From: Yponomeuta sedellus | Lineage: Eukaryota; Arthropoda; Insecta; Lepidoptera; Yponomeutidae | Length of the DNA: 64,000 bases | Assembly: GCA_934045075.1 (NCBI GenBank) | Contig: OW203726.1 | Coordinates: 22,879,488 to 22,943,487 of the forward strand | Direction of reading: 5' to 3' | Part shown: positions 40,895 to 50,889 of the stretch, piece after piece | Numbering within the stretch: position 1 is the stretch's first letter | Layout of the letters: each line of letters opens with the position of its first letter | Translations under genes and position numbers: made by a program | Notes under the pieces: generated by a model | What the model was told of the DNA's origin: nothing | Seen by the model: the letters and a program-made list of their open reading frames with translations, nothing else | Databases searched by the model: none

Positions 40895-41155
40895 ATAGTT
40901 AGAACTGAGATTTCCGCACTTAAGCCGCGTTTTCACGGTCTTAGTGGACTCGGTCCGAGTGCGCCATCCGAGTAAACTAATGCTTCTGATTGGATATTTT
41001 GGTGTTGTCACGAAAAACCGTCCAATCAGAAGCATTAGTTTACTCAGATGGCGCACTCGGTGCGAGCGTACTAAGACCGTGAAAATCTGGCTTTAGCCTC
41101 ATAGTTGGGCCATTGTACATAGCAAGCGCTGAGGGCTGAGATACGTTGACACATC
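40895..41155 (-). mobile_element. SINE-Z tail split by a MITE
   Basis: GAACTGAGATTTCCGCACTT up to 40922 and GCCTCATAGTTGGGCCATTG from 41096 together rebuild the sequence at 3971-4003 in reverse complement. Confidence 0.82.
40923..41092. mobile_element. 170-bp MITE, TTA TSD, PIF/Harbinger-like
   Basis: TTA at 40920-40922 and 41093-41095. TIRs start AGCC and end GGCT; arms of about 72 bp (TTTTCACGGTCTTAGT; GAGTAAACTAATGCTTCTGA TTGGA) are nearly perfect. A 3-bp TTA/TAA duplication is the PIF/Harbinger hallmark. No transposase inside. Confidence 0.85.
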
Positions 41156-41168
41156 AGACACTAGGGTC

Positions 41169-41273
41169 GATTCGGTCAGGCTGTGGAACACGCTGCCACA
41201 AAAGATATGCGCTAGTCCCACTGTTGGCACATTTAAGAAGCGGTTGAAAGAGAATTATCTATCTCTGTCATAA
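41169..41273 (+). pseudogene. LINE ORF2 C-terminal relic (CR1/Jockey type)
   Basis: 34 codons read DSVRLWNTLPQKICASPTVG then TFKKRLKENYLSLS and stop. 'LWN.LP..I..S.....FK..LK' is the common C-terminus of many CR1/Jockey-like LINEs. 5'-truncated. Confidence 0.7.
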
Positions 41274-41279
41274 CATTGA

Positions 41280-41640
41280 GCTATAAATTCTATTTTAGTT
41301 TATGTAGTTTATTTCTTTCATAGTTAGGTAGGTTATTCAATATTTGTGTAGTACAATTTGTACACGTATAGACCCAATAGACCCGCTTTTTACTGCTTCT
41401 CCGACTCTCTAAGAGTTGCTGGAAGAAATCATAAATTTGTTATGTAATGTCCTGTTATTTTTTTTGTGTTATTAAGTGTAATAGGGTTTCCTAACGATGT
41501 TTTCCTTCATATTCAGCGAGTGGTATTGCTACTCGTACTATAACTTCAAAAATGTCATAGTCAACCGCGCGTGCACGAAAATAACTGATAGCCATACGGA
41601 AGTGCGAAAGGAAAATAAGTACTTATTATAATCAATACTC
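41280..41640. other. LINE 3' flank and SINE-Z scrap
   Basis: AT-rich 3' UTR-like sequence; at 41480-41545 TTTCCTAACGATGTTTTCCT is a SINE-Z body piece (-). Confidence 0.45.
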
Positions 41641-42050
41641 AATACTTTATTGCATTCCACAAGTTTCAAGGTTGTTACATTATAACTTAACAGTTATTTG
41701 ATAAGATCTTTGTGGACCTGTAGGGCACGCAAAATTTTAAAGTGCTATATAAAAGTTGTATTACATTAATTTAAATTTAATTTGATTAATTATCATACAA
41801 TTTTAATTAATTATATTTATAAAGTTACATTTATAGAATTATTTATCTCATTTCATCTATACTATCTTTTAAATATTCTTCTATCGTATAATAACATTTT
41901 GAAATTAGTATTTTCTTTAAATCTTTATTGAAACTGTAGTCGTTATTTAATTCTTTCAGGTGATTTGGGAGTTTTTTATAAATTTTTATAGCCATTACCA
42001 ATGTACTGGAAGAGTGTAATTGCATTCGAGAGGTGGGTAATAACAATTTA
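41640..42050 (-). pseudogene. LINE ORF2 C-terminal relic (second family)
   Basis: The 67-codon ORF 41843-42046 contains TLVMAIKIYKKLPNHLKELN and FNKDLKKILISKCYYTIEEY L, again a non-LTR 'IYNKLP..FK..LK..L..KCYYS..EYL' C-terminus, but unlike the 5986 and 41169 families. A 3' UTR extends to about 41640. Confidence 0.72.
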
Positions 42051-42088
42051 TTTTTGTGTCTTATGGGTCTTATGTTATATAAGACGAG

Positions 42089-42148
42089 ATAAAGAACTTT
42101 TCATAAAAAAAGAAGATGTCACTTCTTTTTTTATGAAAAGTTCTTTAT
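42089..42148. repeat. Perfect 27-bp hairpin
   Basis: ATAAAGAACTTTTCATAAAA AAAGAAG and its exact reverse complement around ATGTCA. It lies beside the 5' break of the LINE relic. Confidence 0.95.
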
Positions 42149-42189
42149 GTTGTCTGACAAATTTTGAAATTTCTAATATGTAAATAGAT

Positions 42190-42710
42190 GGTAAGGTAAG
42201 TAGGTTATAATTTATAAATATAATTTACTCAACTTCTTAATGTATTTTTGTCATCCCCTATGCTGAGGTGTCTAGTTTACCACAGCACTAGGAATCCTAG
42301 TGCGGGAACAAGGCTTCATCCAATTCTGTGAAATGTTTGATGTGAATTTTTTTTACGGAAGCAAAATGAAAATATTTCCGTATGAAATTTTACGACAGAT
42401 TATGAACTTGATCTTAATAAAAGTGACGGATTAATTACGACCTTTATTTACATCACAATAGTAACTTTAAGATTGACGTGACCTTCAAAGTACAAGACTT
42501 GAAAGCGCTTCCAGAATAAACCTAAATCAGCCCTTTGATAGCAATTCAAACTAATAATTTGTTTTATTTGAACAATCCCGAGTTTTAGTTGAAAACGTTC
42601 TTTGATGTTCCTTTGTTATGCTGATTCGAAATTTTTGTCGTATTTAATTTATTAATCATTATTAAGGGATATTAATCATACTTATTTCATGCTTTAATCC
42701 GAGTTCAATA
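42190..42710. other. Unassigned spacer
   Basis: Nothing recognised. Confidence 0.35.
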
Positions 42711-42712
42711 TT

Positions 42713-42826
42713 TTGCCCACTAGCCTACCACCACTTGGGGGGCGCCGCAGGTATAGACTAGTCTTACCTGTGAGCTAGGCCGACTAAGCTGTCAGTATGG
42801 TATAGGTGCTGGGCAAGCATATCCCT
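42713..42826 (-). mobile_element. K repeat fragment
   Basis: GAGCTAGGCCGACTAAGCTG TCAGTATGGTATAGGTGCTG GGCAAGC is the reverse complement of the 34430-34470 region. Confidence 0.65.
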
Positions 42827-43707
42827 ACGTAATATTATAAATGCGAAAGTAACTCTGTCTGTCTGTTACGCTTTCCCGCTTAAACCTCACAACCGATTTT
42901 GATGAAATTTGGCACAGACAGTCTTTAGACCCTGAGAAAGAACATAGGCTACCTTATTATACTATTTTTAATTTAATGCACTAACCCGTGCTAAAGAACA
43001 AATTTAAAAACCTATTTAGAGGCTAAAAATTTCACCCATGCCGGGATTCGAACCCGCAACCTCTGGCTATCCGTGCCATGTATTACGTACAGGGAGCGAC
43101 ATCTGACTTAAGCAAATAATGCAAATGATGTAAGTAATGCAATTTGCTTAAGTCAGATGTCGCTGCCTGTACGTAATACAGAGAATAGTGTAAAGAGGTT
43201 CGAAATTTCACTGATGCCGTGAGTCGCCCATTGGCTCAATTGGTAGAGCGCTGGCACGGATAGCCAGAGGTTGCGGGTTCGAATCCCGGCATGGGTGAAA
43301 TTTTTAGCCTCTAAATAGGTTTTTAAATAGGCTACCTTTTGTTGAGAAAAAAAGGGATGAAGACGTTGAAATAGATATTGAAAGTTTGTATGGGATTTAT
43401 TTATTTTAAAAGAGAAACCATGAACTTTATATTTAAGCACTTGATAGGAAATAATTAAACATTTGTTCTAGCGTTTTTGGAATTTCGACCAGTGAGGGGG
43501 TGAAATAAGGGTTGAAAGTTTCTGTGGGAGTTCGTAATTTTTGGGGATAAAACCATGAATCTTTTTATTTAGGAACCTGATAAGAAATAATAAAAGAACA
43601 ATTTGGTCTATCGTTTTTGAAATTTCGACCTGTGAGGGGATGAAATAGGGGTTCAAAGTTTTGGAAACCGAAATCCACGCGGACGAAGTCGCGGGCGGCC
43701 GCTAGTA
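42827..43707 (+). repeat. AGCTAGT-ended dispersed repeat, split
   Basis: TAATATTATAAATGCGAAAG, GTCTGTCTGTTACGCTTTCC, CCGATTTTGATGAAATTTGG, ATAGGCTACC; after the insert come two diverged copies of an internal block (TTCGACCAGTGAGGGGGTGA at 43485 and TTCGACCTGTGAGGGGATGA at 43624) and CACGCGGACGAAGTCGCGGG..GCTAGT. Confidence 0.7.
42956..43326 (-). mobile_element. Foldback tRNA-SINE, full length, 12-bp TSD
   Basis: ATAGGCTACCTT at 42944-42955 and 43327-43338, inside the AGCTAGT repeat. Both tRNA-like arms, a self-complementary spacer (CGCTGCCTGTACGTAATACA and its mirror) and a left-hand tail are present. Confidence 0.92.
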
Positions 43708-43814
43708 TCATAATAAAACCAATATCCTACTCATTACAGAATCCGAGTGGTCCCTTCTTGCTTTACAAGTTAACGAGTAATAGGCGAAACACTTTTAATA
43801 GGAAAACATAACTT

Positions 43815-44115
43815 AACCTCACGTCTGTATCCCAGAGGGATAGGCAGAGAATAGGACTGGCGCTTGCGACGATCCTGACAGATCACCTTCGCTTCATCAA
43901 CGTTCATAAGTCTTTAGTTAAGAACTCTTTATCTTCCTATTTGGTCGAAGCATATTGGCCTGGGACGTCCCTTACCGGCCCTTTCACTCACATTCGCAAA
44001 ATATATTTGTTTCGTCAATCTTTCTTCCTTCGTGCTCTCCACATGTCCAAACCAACGCAACATTAATTTCTCGATTCTAGTCACTACATCCTCTTTCAGT
44101 CCACAGCTTTCTCTA
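43815..44115 (-). pseudogene. RTE-type LINE 3' relic
   Basis: TAACCTCACGTCTGTATCCC AGAGG at the 3' end, GGACGTCCCTTACCGGCCCT and CTCCACATGTCCAAACCAAC further in. Several indels. Confidence 0.75.
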
Positions 44116-44119
44116 ATAA

Positions 44120-44635
44120 GACTAAAAGGAAAACTTCCTACAAATTAATTTTCTCTAATAAGACTTAAAATGGAAAACTTTGTACAAATTACATTGGAAA
44201 TTACTTTGATGAACTTATGAGTTCTGTATAGCAAATAAAAAACCCCTCCTGCGGGACCACTGCGCTTGGCTCAATACGCACTTGGCCGGTTTTCCTTGCC
44301 CTTACTTTAAGGGATCATAAAAATTCTGTGTCACAGAAAATCTGCCTACTTGTAAGATTTCTATTGATCTGCGACTACTCATGTAATCATTCAAAAGCTT
44401 CAGCTATGCAAAGTTGTAAATTAAAGGGGTCTATTAATAATATAAATTAAAAAAAATAATTTCAATTAATCATCAGTTGTTTTAAGTTCATGTAAAATAA
44501 TTAGTTTATAAATTTAATTTTAACTTTAATTACTAATAAACAATATTGTTGATTTTATATAAAATAATTGTTTTGCCTATTTTGGAACGTAACTTCATAA
44601 CTAACTTTTGTAATTTTTGCCGAGGGTAGTAAACT
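44120..44635. other. Unassigned AT-rich spacer
   Basis: A short direct duplication (TTTCTCTAATAAGACT at about 44108 and 44151) only. Confidence 0.4.
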
Positions 44636-44639
44636 AACC

Positions 44640-45030
44640 GCTAATGCTTTCTCAAAGACGCCCGTCACCTCAGTCATCCGAGACCACGGCACCTGAAAAA
44701 GCGCCGAAACGTCGGAAAATTGTAAAATTTTTATAAACGAGCATAAATCCGTATAAAAACAGTTTGAATTAAAGGGGTCTAATTTAATCATTTAAGCGAT
44801 TATTTATTCGGTAAAACGTAATTACCTTAATACCGCACGTTTCGGCAGCGTTGCAGTTGCCGTGGTCACGGGTATACTTTAGTGGCGATTCTTCTTATTT
44901 CCTTCAGCAACTTTCCGTCGTAAGGTTGTCTGGAAGAAATTGCTTTTAGCAATAAGGCCGCCAATTGTACTTTGTATCTTTACATGTTTTATAATATGTA
45001 CTCTGGTGTACAATATTCTTTTCACACCTC
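44640..45030 (+). mobile_element. GTTTCG repeat pieces and an L3 tail
   Basis: GAGACCACGGCACCTGAAAA AGCGCCGAAACGTCGG (44680-44716), GCACGTTTCGGCAGCGTTGC (44825-44845), then L3: AGCAACTTTCCGTCGTAAGG, AGCAATAAGGCCGCCAATTG to GTGTACAATATTC (45015). Confidence 0.65.
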
Positions 45031-45325
45031 CTGCTCGACAATGCCTTATTACGTACCGTCAAATATAAGCCTTGTCTCTCGAGGGCAATAATAATGAAGA
45101 ATTTCCCTAGGGAATAAAGTGATTTGAATTTAGAATGTCAAAATTCGCATGAAAACTATGAAGAAGCCCCGCATTGCAATTCGAAATTCGAATTGTTGTT
45201 CGAAACTCACCCCTTTTTTCTTTTTTTTCTGAACTACTGTGTCGTGTGACCGCGCGAAACACCAATAAAAAAAAGAAAAATTTTATTGTCTCCCAGATGG
45301 TGTGAAAAGTAGAGTATTCACCTCT

Positions 45326-45512
45326 GGAATAAAACATGTCTTAGTCTCGGGCGGTATGAACCCCTGGCTTCACTCAGGACTCTACATAACTCCCTCGCTT
45401 CGCTCAGGAGTTAAAATTTAACTCCCTCGCTGCGCTCGGGAGTTAACTCGGAGTCCTTCGCTCCGCTCAGAGTTCAATATACCGCCCATGACGTAATACA
45501 TGGTTTTATTCC
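45326..45512. repeat. 187-bp near-perfect palindrome (foldback element)
   Basis: GGAATAAAACATGTCTTAGT..GGGCGGTATGAA mirrored by TTCAATATACCGCCCATGAC and ATGGTTTTATTCC, with CCCTCGCTTCGCTC motifs around the centre. No ORF, no TSD defined. Confidence 0.8.
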
Positions 45513-45550
45513 CTTAATGCATAATCTACTATATCTTATTTTATCTTCTT

Positions 45551-45650
45551 TTTTTTCTTCAGGCTATATTAGCCCGCTGGGCATAGCCCTTCCCTAATGA
45601 GCGCAAGGTTGTGTCCTCATTAGGGGTTAATGCCCATAACCCCCGTGTGG
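45551..45650 (-). mobile_element. GCAG-SINE 3' fragment
   Basis: TTCTTCAGGCTATATTAGCC then the GGGCATAGCCCTTCCCTAAT region; 5' part lost. Confidence 0.7.
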
Positions 45651-45675
45651 CGATTAGAACCATTTAATTTTTATA

Positions 45676-46035
45676 ACTGAAATTAAATGAAAAGCTTTTA
45701 TTCAAAGTAGCGCAGAAGCTGCGGCTCAATAAACGTTACAATTGAAACTAGGTGTCCATTTCAAAATCTAGATAATTTTGGAAAAAAATGGACATGAAAT
45801 CTCCAAACTTATTTCAAAGTCCTAAATAACAGAGTTCACATTATTATTATAAAACATAGAACTCATGCATTGTCCTGGCTTTAATTCCAGCCATCTAAAT
45901 AACCCTTTATGCTTTAGTAGCCCTTATGGCACAAAGTGTACTTAACACATTTTTTTAACCTCGTTTCAGGCATGCTTAGTAAAATATCTTCAGGGATTTT
46001 GTTACAGAAGCATATACAATGCCCGATGAAGGATG
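45676..46035 (-). pseudogene. LINE C-terminal relic, second copy of the 5986 family
   Basis: Frame reads CNKIPEDILLSMPETRLKKC then VKYTLCHKGY and a stop. The adjoining 3' UTR (GTCCATTTCAAAATCTAGAT) matches 5870-5895. Confidence 0.75.
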
Positions 46036-46129
46036 TATTAACCTTTGCCAGCCTAAACTGTGTGAGTATCGCGAATCAGTAAGAAATACTTTAGCTATCC
46101 ATGATCTGAAATCTTATGCATATTCTCGC

Positions 46130-46460
46130 TTTATTTATAATAATGACTAGAATGGAGAAAGGAAAGTTGCGTTGGATTGGACATGTGGAGAGGATGAAGA
46201 AAGAAAGATTGACGAAACAAATATACATTGCGAATTTGAGTGGAAGGGCTGGTAAGGGACGTCCCAGACGGACTTACATCGACCAAATAGGGGATTTATT
46301 AGCAAAGGGAAAGATAAAAACTACCCGGAACCGGCGTGCGTGCATGCAACGACTTATGAACGTTGATGAAGCGAAGGTGATCTGTCAGGATCGTGGCAAG
46401 TGGCAGCCCCTGGTATCTGCCTACCCCTTAGGGATACAGGCGTGAGGTTATGTATGTATG
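46130..46460 (+). pseudogene. RTE-type LINE C-terminus, best-preserved copy
   Basis: Continuous frame: MEKGKLRWIGHVERMKKERL, TKQIYIANLSGRAGKGRPRR, TYIDQIGDLLAKGKIKTTRN then VICQDRGKWQPLVSAYPLGI. 3' end GGGATACAGGCGTGAGGTTA TGTATGTATGTATT shows the short native tail. A 5'-truncated copy, not a gene. Confidence 0.9.
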
Positions 46461-46748
46461 TATTATAATAATGAATAAGAGCTGTAGTGAGGGCGCAACG
46501 AAGTTTTTAATTACTAAACTTCCTGTTGATAGCATTTGCAGTCACGTTCAGCAAATCCCCCGCTAAAGGCAAACTTAATTTTGCAAGTTATCAAACGTAT
46601 GAATTAATGATAAAACAAACTGTTGAATGATTTTAATCGTCTTTAGATTTTGAACGTAAAACGTTAAAGGTTAAAACCGATTTACCTATGACATTACTAA
46701 ACACAATACAGGGTTATCTTAAAAAGGTTTTATTTATTTATTATTATT

Positions 46749-46955
46749 CTATTTTCAATTTTTAATGCACTAACCCGTGCTAAGGACAAATTTAAAAAAA
46801 ACCTATTTAGAGCTATTTAAGCTTATTTAAACCTATTTAGGGCTATCCGTGCCAGCGCTCTTCCCATTGAGCTCAATTGGAAGGGCGCTGGCACGGATAG
46901 CTAGAGGTTGCGGGTTCGAATTCCGGCATGGGTGAAATTTTAGCCTCTAAATAGG
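46749..46955 (-). mobile_element. Foldback tRNA-SINE, compact palindrome
   Basis: TTATTATT on both sides (46741-46748; 46956-46963). Arms meet at ATTGAGCTCAAT as in the 27654 copy, with an extra duplicated TTTAAACCTATTTAG piece. Confidence 0.75.
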
Positions 46956-46964
46956 TTATTATTA

Positions 46965-47490
46965 CTATTTAAAAAAACGTTATCTCATGGTATCTTACAA
47001 ACATAGACTAAGCTCGTACTAACAACTCTATGGATTTGTTTATCCGAATTAAACGTGTAATTATAATTAAAAATGCTCAAATCAAATTTATCTATCTTAC
47101 GGACGTGACACTACAAAGGAAAAACTAAGTAGAATTTGTTCATGTATCGTAGAACTGAAATTAAAGTGAATAATAAAATCATTACTTGCTTGCTTACTTA
47201 AGTACTTACTCACTCGCTGACTCAGTGACTCACTAACCCAGTTATTCACACACTCACTCGCTCACTTACGCACTTATTTACTTAATGCTTACTAATAACT
47301 TTTTATTCTTCTTAACGAAATACTGAAAATCACGAAATTCGCCAGCCGTGTTGAACCTAGCTGTGTCAAGTAGCTTTGTAAATGTTAACAAACTCGTTTT
47401 TTCACTCCCCCCAAAAATAGTGGAGGAAACTGGATGAAACTCTAGAAGAGAATGGGCTTATTTATTTAACAAAGTGCTTATTTTCAAATA
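46965..47490. other. Unassigned spacer with a CACT/ACTT-rich array
   Basis: 47180-47290 is a degenerate tandem array of ACTTACT/ACTCACT units. No gene supported. Confidence 0.5.
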
Positions 47491-47493
47491 CGG

Positions 47494-47605
47494 GCCTTTC
47501 CTTTGGGCTACTTTGACAGCTTAGTCAAAGTAGCCCAAAGGAAAGGCAAGTCAATTCCTGCGGAGCCAAAGTGGCCCCGTCTCACCCATCTAGTGTGGTA
47601 TGAGT
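47494..47605 (+). repeat. K repeat fragment with a perfect 24-bp hairpin
   Basis: Arms 47494-47517 and 47524-47547 around AGCTTA. The right arm is K-repeat sequence (TAGCCCAAAGGAAAG); the left arm replaces what should be CTATACCATCCTGA. K repeat continues to GTGTGGTATGAGTGAAGG. Confidence 0.85.
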
Positions 47606-47674
47606 GAAGGTATGCAAAGTTCAAAGTTTCGGAATGGAGGAAAATCATTCAAGCCTGATACCATCCCTTTCTAT

Positions 47675-47945
47675 GTGTTCATGCTGGGGCACGACTCTCT
47701 TCCTGTATCGCAGGAAGGTTAGCCCATACTCCACCACGGAGGCCAAGTCCGGGTTGGTGGAGGATTGCAAGACAGTGGCGGGCCTTACTGTCATAAGGCC
47801 TCTGACATGGCTTAACGACTGCCATTATATGACAGGCGTTAATGTCAGAAGTTATGAAGCCGCTCATAAGGCCTCTGACATGGCTCAACGACTGTTAGTA
47901 CATAATAGTAAGTACTAACGGCTTAGCGTGCCTTGCGAAGCACGG
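47675..47945 (-). mobile_element. 5S-SINE with an internal duplication, 5'-truncated
   Basis: CATAAGGCCTCTGACATGGC appears twice (about 47793 and 47866). Minus-strand 3' end truncated at GTGTTCATGCTGGGGCACG. Confidence 0.72.
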
Positions 47946-47979
47946 AATTTCTGGCGCTTAAAAGTGAGAATTCCACAAT

Positions 47980-48110
47980 TAATGTGGATAGATACGTAGA
48001 TAGATAACCCATAGAGAACACTTTATTGTACATAATAATTAATATTACACGGACAGATATTTCTTGAGGTAAGAGTACAGACGGCGGCCTTGTTACTCGT
48101 ACTAAAAGTG
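47980..48110 (-). mobile_element. L3 tail variant
   Basis: AACACTTTATTGTACATAAT then GACGGCGGCCTTGTTACTCG. Similar to 55490-55560. Confidence 0.55.
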
Positions 48111-48204
48111 AAGTCTCAACATTCGACATTCAAAACGTGCGACTCGCGTCGCGCTAAAGTCATAATGACAGGGATTGCTAATAATACTGTCGCGCGCGAC
48201 TCTG

Positions 48205-48513
48205 AGTGCTTAGTGCGAGTTTGACAGATCCAATCGAATAACTTTACTACCGCATTAATCGAGCATTGAGTAGTGAGTATGAGTAAGTTAACCGTTCGAA
48301 CAGGCAAAACGCTGTCACAGTACAACTCGCACTCGCGTTTATTCGTGTTTTGGCTGGTAAACAAGTTCACATCTCAACATAAACCATTACAACTCGCACT
48401 CAGCAATTTTAATTTCTATACTTGTCGCTAGATGGCGCTTCCTCGATGCCATAGAAATATGAGTTTACGTTAACGCGATCGAGTACCTAGTTAAAAAACT
48501 CGCACTAAGCACT
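48205..48513 (-). mobile_element. 309-bp MITE, pair with 25236-25540
   Basis: AGTGCTTAGTGCGAGTTTGA at the left and AAACTCGCACTAAGCACT at the right; the whole body matches the other copy in reverse complement. Confidence 0.82.
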
Positions 48514-48600
48514 CTGTCCCCGATAAATGTAACTTTCTTACGTCGTGAAATTAAGGTAATTACGTTTTACATAACAAAAAATTTAAACACATTACAGTTA

Positions 48601-48743
48601 TTATATTATTTTAATGCACTAACCCGTGGTAAGGACAATTTAAATAACCTCTAAAGAGGCAAAAAATTCCGACACGGATAGCCAATGGTAGCAGGTTTGA
48701 ATCCCGGCCTGGGTGAAATTTTTAGCCTCTAAATAGGTTTCTA
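48601..48743 (-). mobile_element. Foldback tRNA-SINE, decayed
   Basis: Left tail (TTTTAATGCACTAACCCGTG), reduced antisense arm, then GACACGGATAGCCAATGG and GGTTTGAATCCCGGCCTGGG. Confidence 0.65.
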
Positions 48744-48749
48744 ACATTA

Positions 48750-49100
48750 TTTGCTATATCTGAAATAACGTTACGTATAATGAAAAACGTTACAAAAATA
48801 ACGCTTTGTGTTTTTAGCCGTTATTAACGACGTTTATTGTCTACCTAGTATTCCCGTCTCTCAAGTATAATCCACTTCTAAGATAAAGTCCACATCTCCT
48901 CGTCACGTCTCGTCGGAATTCCAATTACGGGCGTTAGAAAAAACACCGAAAAACACCTGCCACATAAATTCACCTAGAGGCGGCAGCCGTTCGTCGCAAC
49001 TAGTCATCACGCGGGCCACATTTGCGGGCGCGTATTACCTTACTGCCCTGCGAATAGAACGTTATTACAATCATAACTTTATTGACATAAGCATTTGTGT
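48750..49100. other. Unassigned spacer
   Basis: Nothing recognised. Confidence 0.35.
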
Positions 49101-49111
49101 TTGTATGTAGG

Positions 49112-49364
49112 CGCTTCCGTGCTTTGCAAGGCACGTTAAGCCGTTGGTGCTTGCTGTCATGTAATGACAGTCGTTAAGCCATGTCAGATGCCTTATGGGC
49201 GGCTTGGTAACTTCTGATAGTAAGTCCCGCTACTGTCTTACAATCCTCCACCAACCCGGACTTGACCCCCGTGTGGTGGAGTATGGTCTATCCTTACTGC
49301 GATGCCGGAAGAGACACTTGCCTCAGCAGTGGGGGGACATACAAGGATTGATATCGATGATATC
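49112..49364 (+). mobile_element. 5S-SINE, 5'-truncated, 9-bp TSD
   Basis: GTATGTAGG at 49103-49111 and 49365-49373. Starts CGCTTCCGTGCTTTGCAAGG, past the 5S-like head; ends CAGTGGGGGGACATACAAGG then ATTGATATCGATGATATC, where ATATCG is repeated as the tail. The TSD on a truncated copy shows truncation happened at insertion. Confidence 0.88.
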
Positions 49365-49403
49365 GTATGTAGGTAGTTGAGTAAAATATACGTATATGTT
49401 ATA

Positions 49404-49552
49404 CTATTTTTATTTTTAATGCACTAACCCGTGCTAAGGACCCATATAGTCGCCCATTCATCGTAGAGCACTGGCACGGATAGCCAGAGGTTGCGGGTTC
49501 GAATCCCGGCATGGGTGAAATTTTTAGCCTCTAATAGATTTTTAAATAGACA
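49404..49552 (-). mobile_element. Foldback tRNA-SINE, one tRNA arm, 8-bp TSD
   Basis: ATGTTATA at 49396-49403 and 49553-49560. Left tail inverted relative to the tRNA-like unit at 49460-49515. Confidence 0.75.
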
Positions 49553-49560
49553 ATGTTATA

Positions 49561-49950
49561 ACAGCAGAAAGATGACCTGTACGACCCTCCGCGTTTGTTA
49601 ACACTTTGTTGCAGCAGAGTAGCATTCAGATATTTTTGTAAGTGAAATCATAAGAAACGAATTTATAACGTATCATACAATTTTGTTTGTTACGCTTTAT
49701 TGCACAAAAATTAAGAAACAGAAAATAATTAAATAACAGGTAAGTGTCGATGTACAAAGACGGACTTTTTTCAAAAGAAATTTCTTTCAGCCAGCCTAAG
49801 AAAAATTCTGAACAATAAAACAGAGAGCGGGAGATGGCAAATATATATAAACAAGAAAATTAAAATCTTAAATCACCTATTTCAAGTTAATACCTAATTA
49901 TTGTTACTAAAGCTATCAAAAAATGCCTACTAATATGCACACATATTATT
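49561..49950. other. Unassigned spacer
   Basis: Nothing recognised. Confidence 0.35.
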
Positions 49951-49963
49951 TTTTGGAATCAAA

Positions 49964-50116
49964 ATGCCATTTTATTCAACACTCAATAAACCAGAAAAAA
50001 ACATGTCTAAGGTAACACGCATCCGGACGCCGAATGATGTATGCATTCCCGCCACGCGTTCCCTTGCGCTACCTTTAATTCAGGCGCCTCCCGTGAAAAA
50101 TATGTTTGAATTGTAG
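49964..50116 (+). CDS. Mini-ORF copy 1 (50 codons), unidentified
   Basis: MPFYSTLNKPEKNMSKVTRI then RTPNDVCIPATRSLALPLIQ APPVKNMFEL. Matches the ORF 390 bp downstream. Function unknown. I count many more amino-acid-changing than silent differences between the two, so there is no sign of purifying selection; both frames being open may be luck. Confidence 0.25.
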   Translation: MPFYSTLNKPEKNMSKVTRIRTPNDVCIPATRSLALPLIQAPPVKNMFEL

Positions 50117-50353
50117 CTGATGAGTTTCTTTGTTCCTCTGCTGATATGTTATGTTAACATAATATTACATTTTTATTTCGAGATTTCGTAGTTTACCCTG
50201 TTCAAAAGGTTGTATTTATGAGTAGGACCTTTTTTTTTAAGGAATATAAGAGATATTTTCCTTTCTTTTCAGGAACGTTAGAGATTTTTAAAATAATTCT
50301 GTACACAAATCAAAACAAGAACACGGCAATTTTTTTTTTTAATTTTATTCAAA

Positions 50354-50521
50354 ATGCCATTTAATTCAAGACTCCACAAACCCGAAATAAACACGGCTAA
50401 GGTAACACGCGTCCGGGCGCCGAATGATGTATGCGTTCCCGCGACGCGTTCCCGAGAGCTATCTTTAATTCAGGCGCCTCCGGTGAAAAATATTGAGGAG
50501 AAAAATATGTTTGAAATGTAG
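50354..50521 (+). CDS. Mini-ORF copy 2 (55 codons), unidentified
   Basis: Same start (MPF) and end (KNMFE) as copy 1, with an in-frame 5-codon insertion (IEEKN). The duplicated DNA extends from about 49950 to 50145 and 50340 to 50548. The phrase CTATCTTTAATTCAG also occurs at 55253, hinting at a dispersed repeat. Confidence 0.25.
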   Translation: MPFNSRLHKPEINTAKVTRVRAPNDVCVPATRSRELSLIQAPPVKNIEEKNMFEM

Positions 50522-50687
50522 CTGATGAGTTCCTTTCTTCCTCCGCTGGTTCGTGCACGTGAATGCACGTTTACCGTGTGCTAAATATTGTGTAAGGTTC
50601 GACCTAGTTTAGTGATCTAGAGTTTATTATAAGATGTGATTATGTATGTATGGATGTGACTATTAGTAAACATTAACAACAACAAAC

Positions 50688-50884
50688 ATAACATTTACAT
50701 ACGAGCACATACATTGCTTCTGGCCCCACACTAGGATACCCTGTGTCGTGGGAACCAGAAACAGCGACATCACAAACATGTAAACATCCAAGACCTCGGC
50801 TTTTTTTTTGTTCCCAGTCGAGATTCGAACCCGGGACCTCTTCCATGGTGGGCAGACGCGCTACCGCTACGCCCAGAGGTCGTC
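50688..50884 (-). mobile_element. SINE-T, full length
   Basis: CATTGCTTCTGGCCCCACAC, CCAGTCGAGATTCGAACCCG (B box, antisense), CGCTACCGCTACGCCCAGAG (A box, antisense). Complete from head to TATGTAAATGTTATG tail. Confidence 0.88.
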
Positions 50885-50889
50885 ATTAT

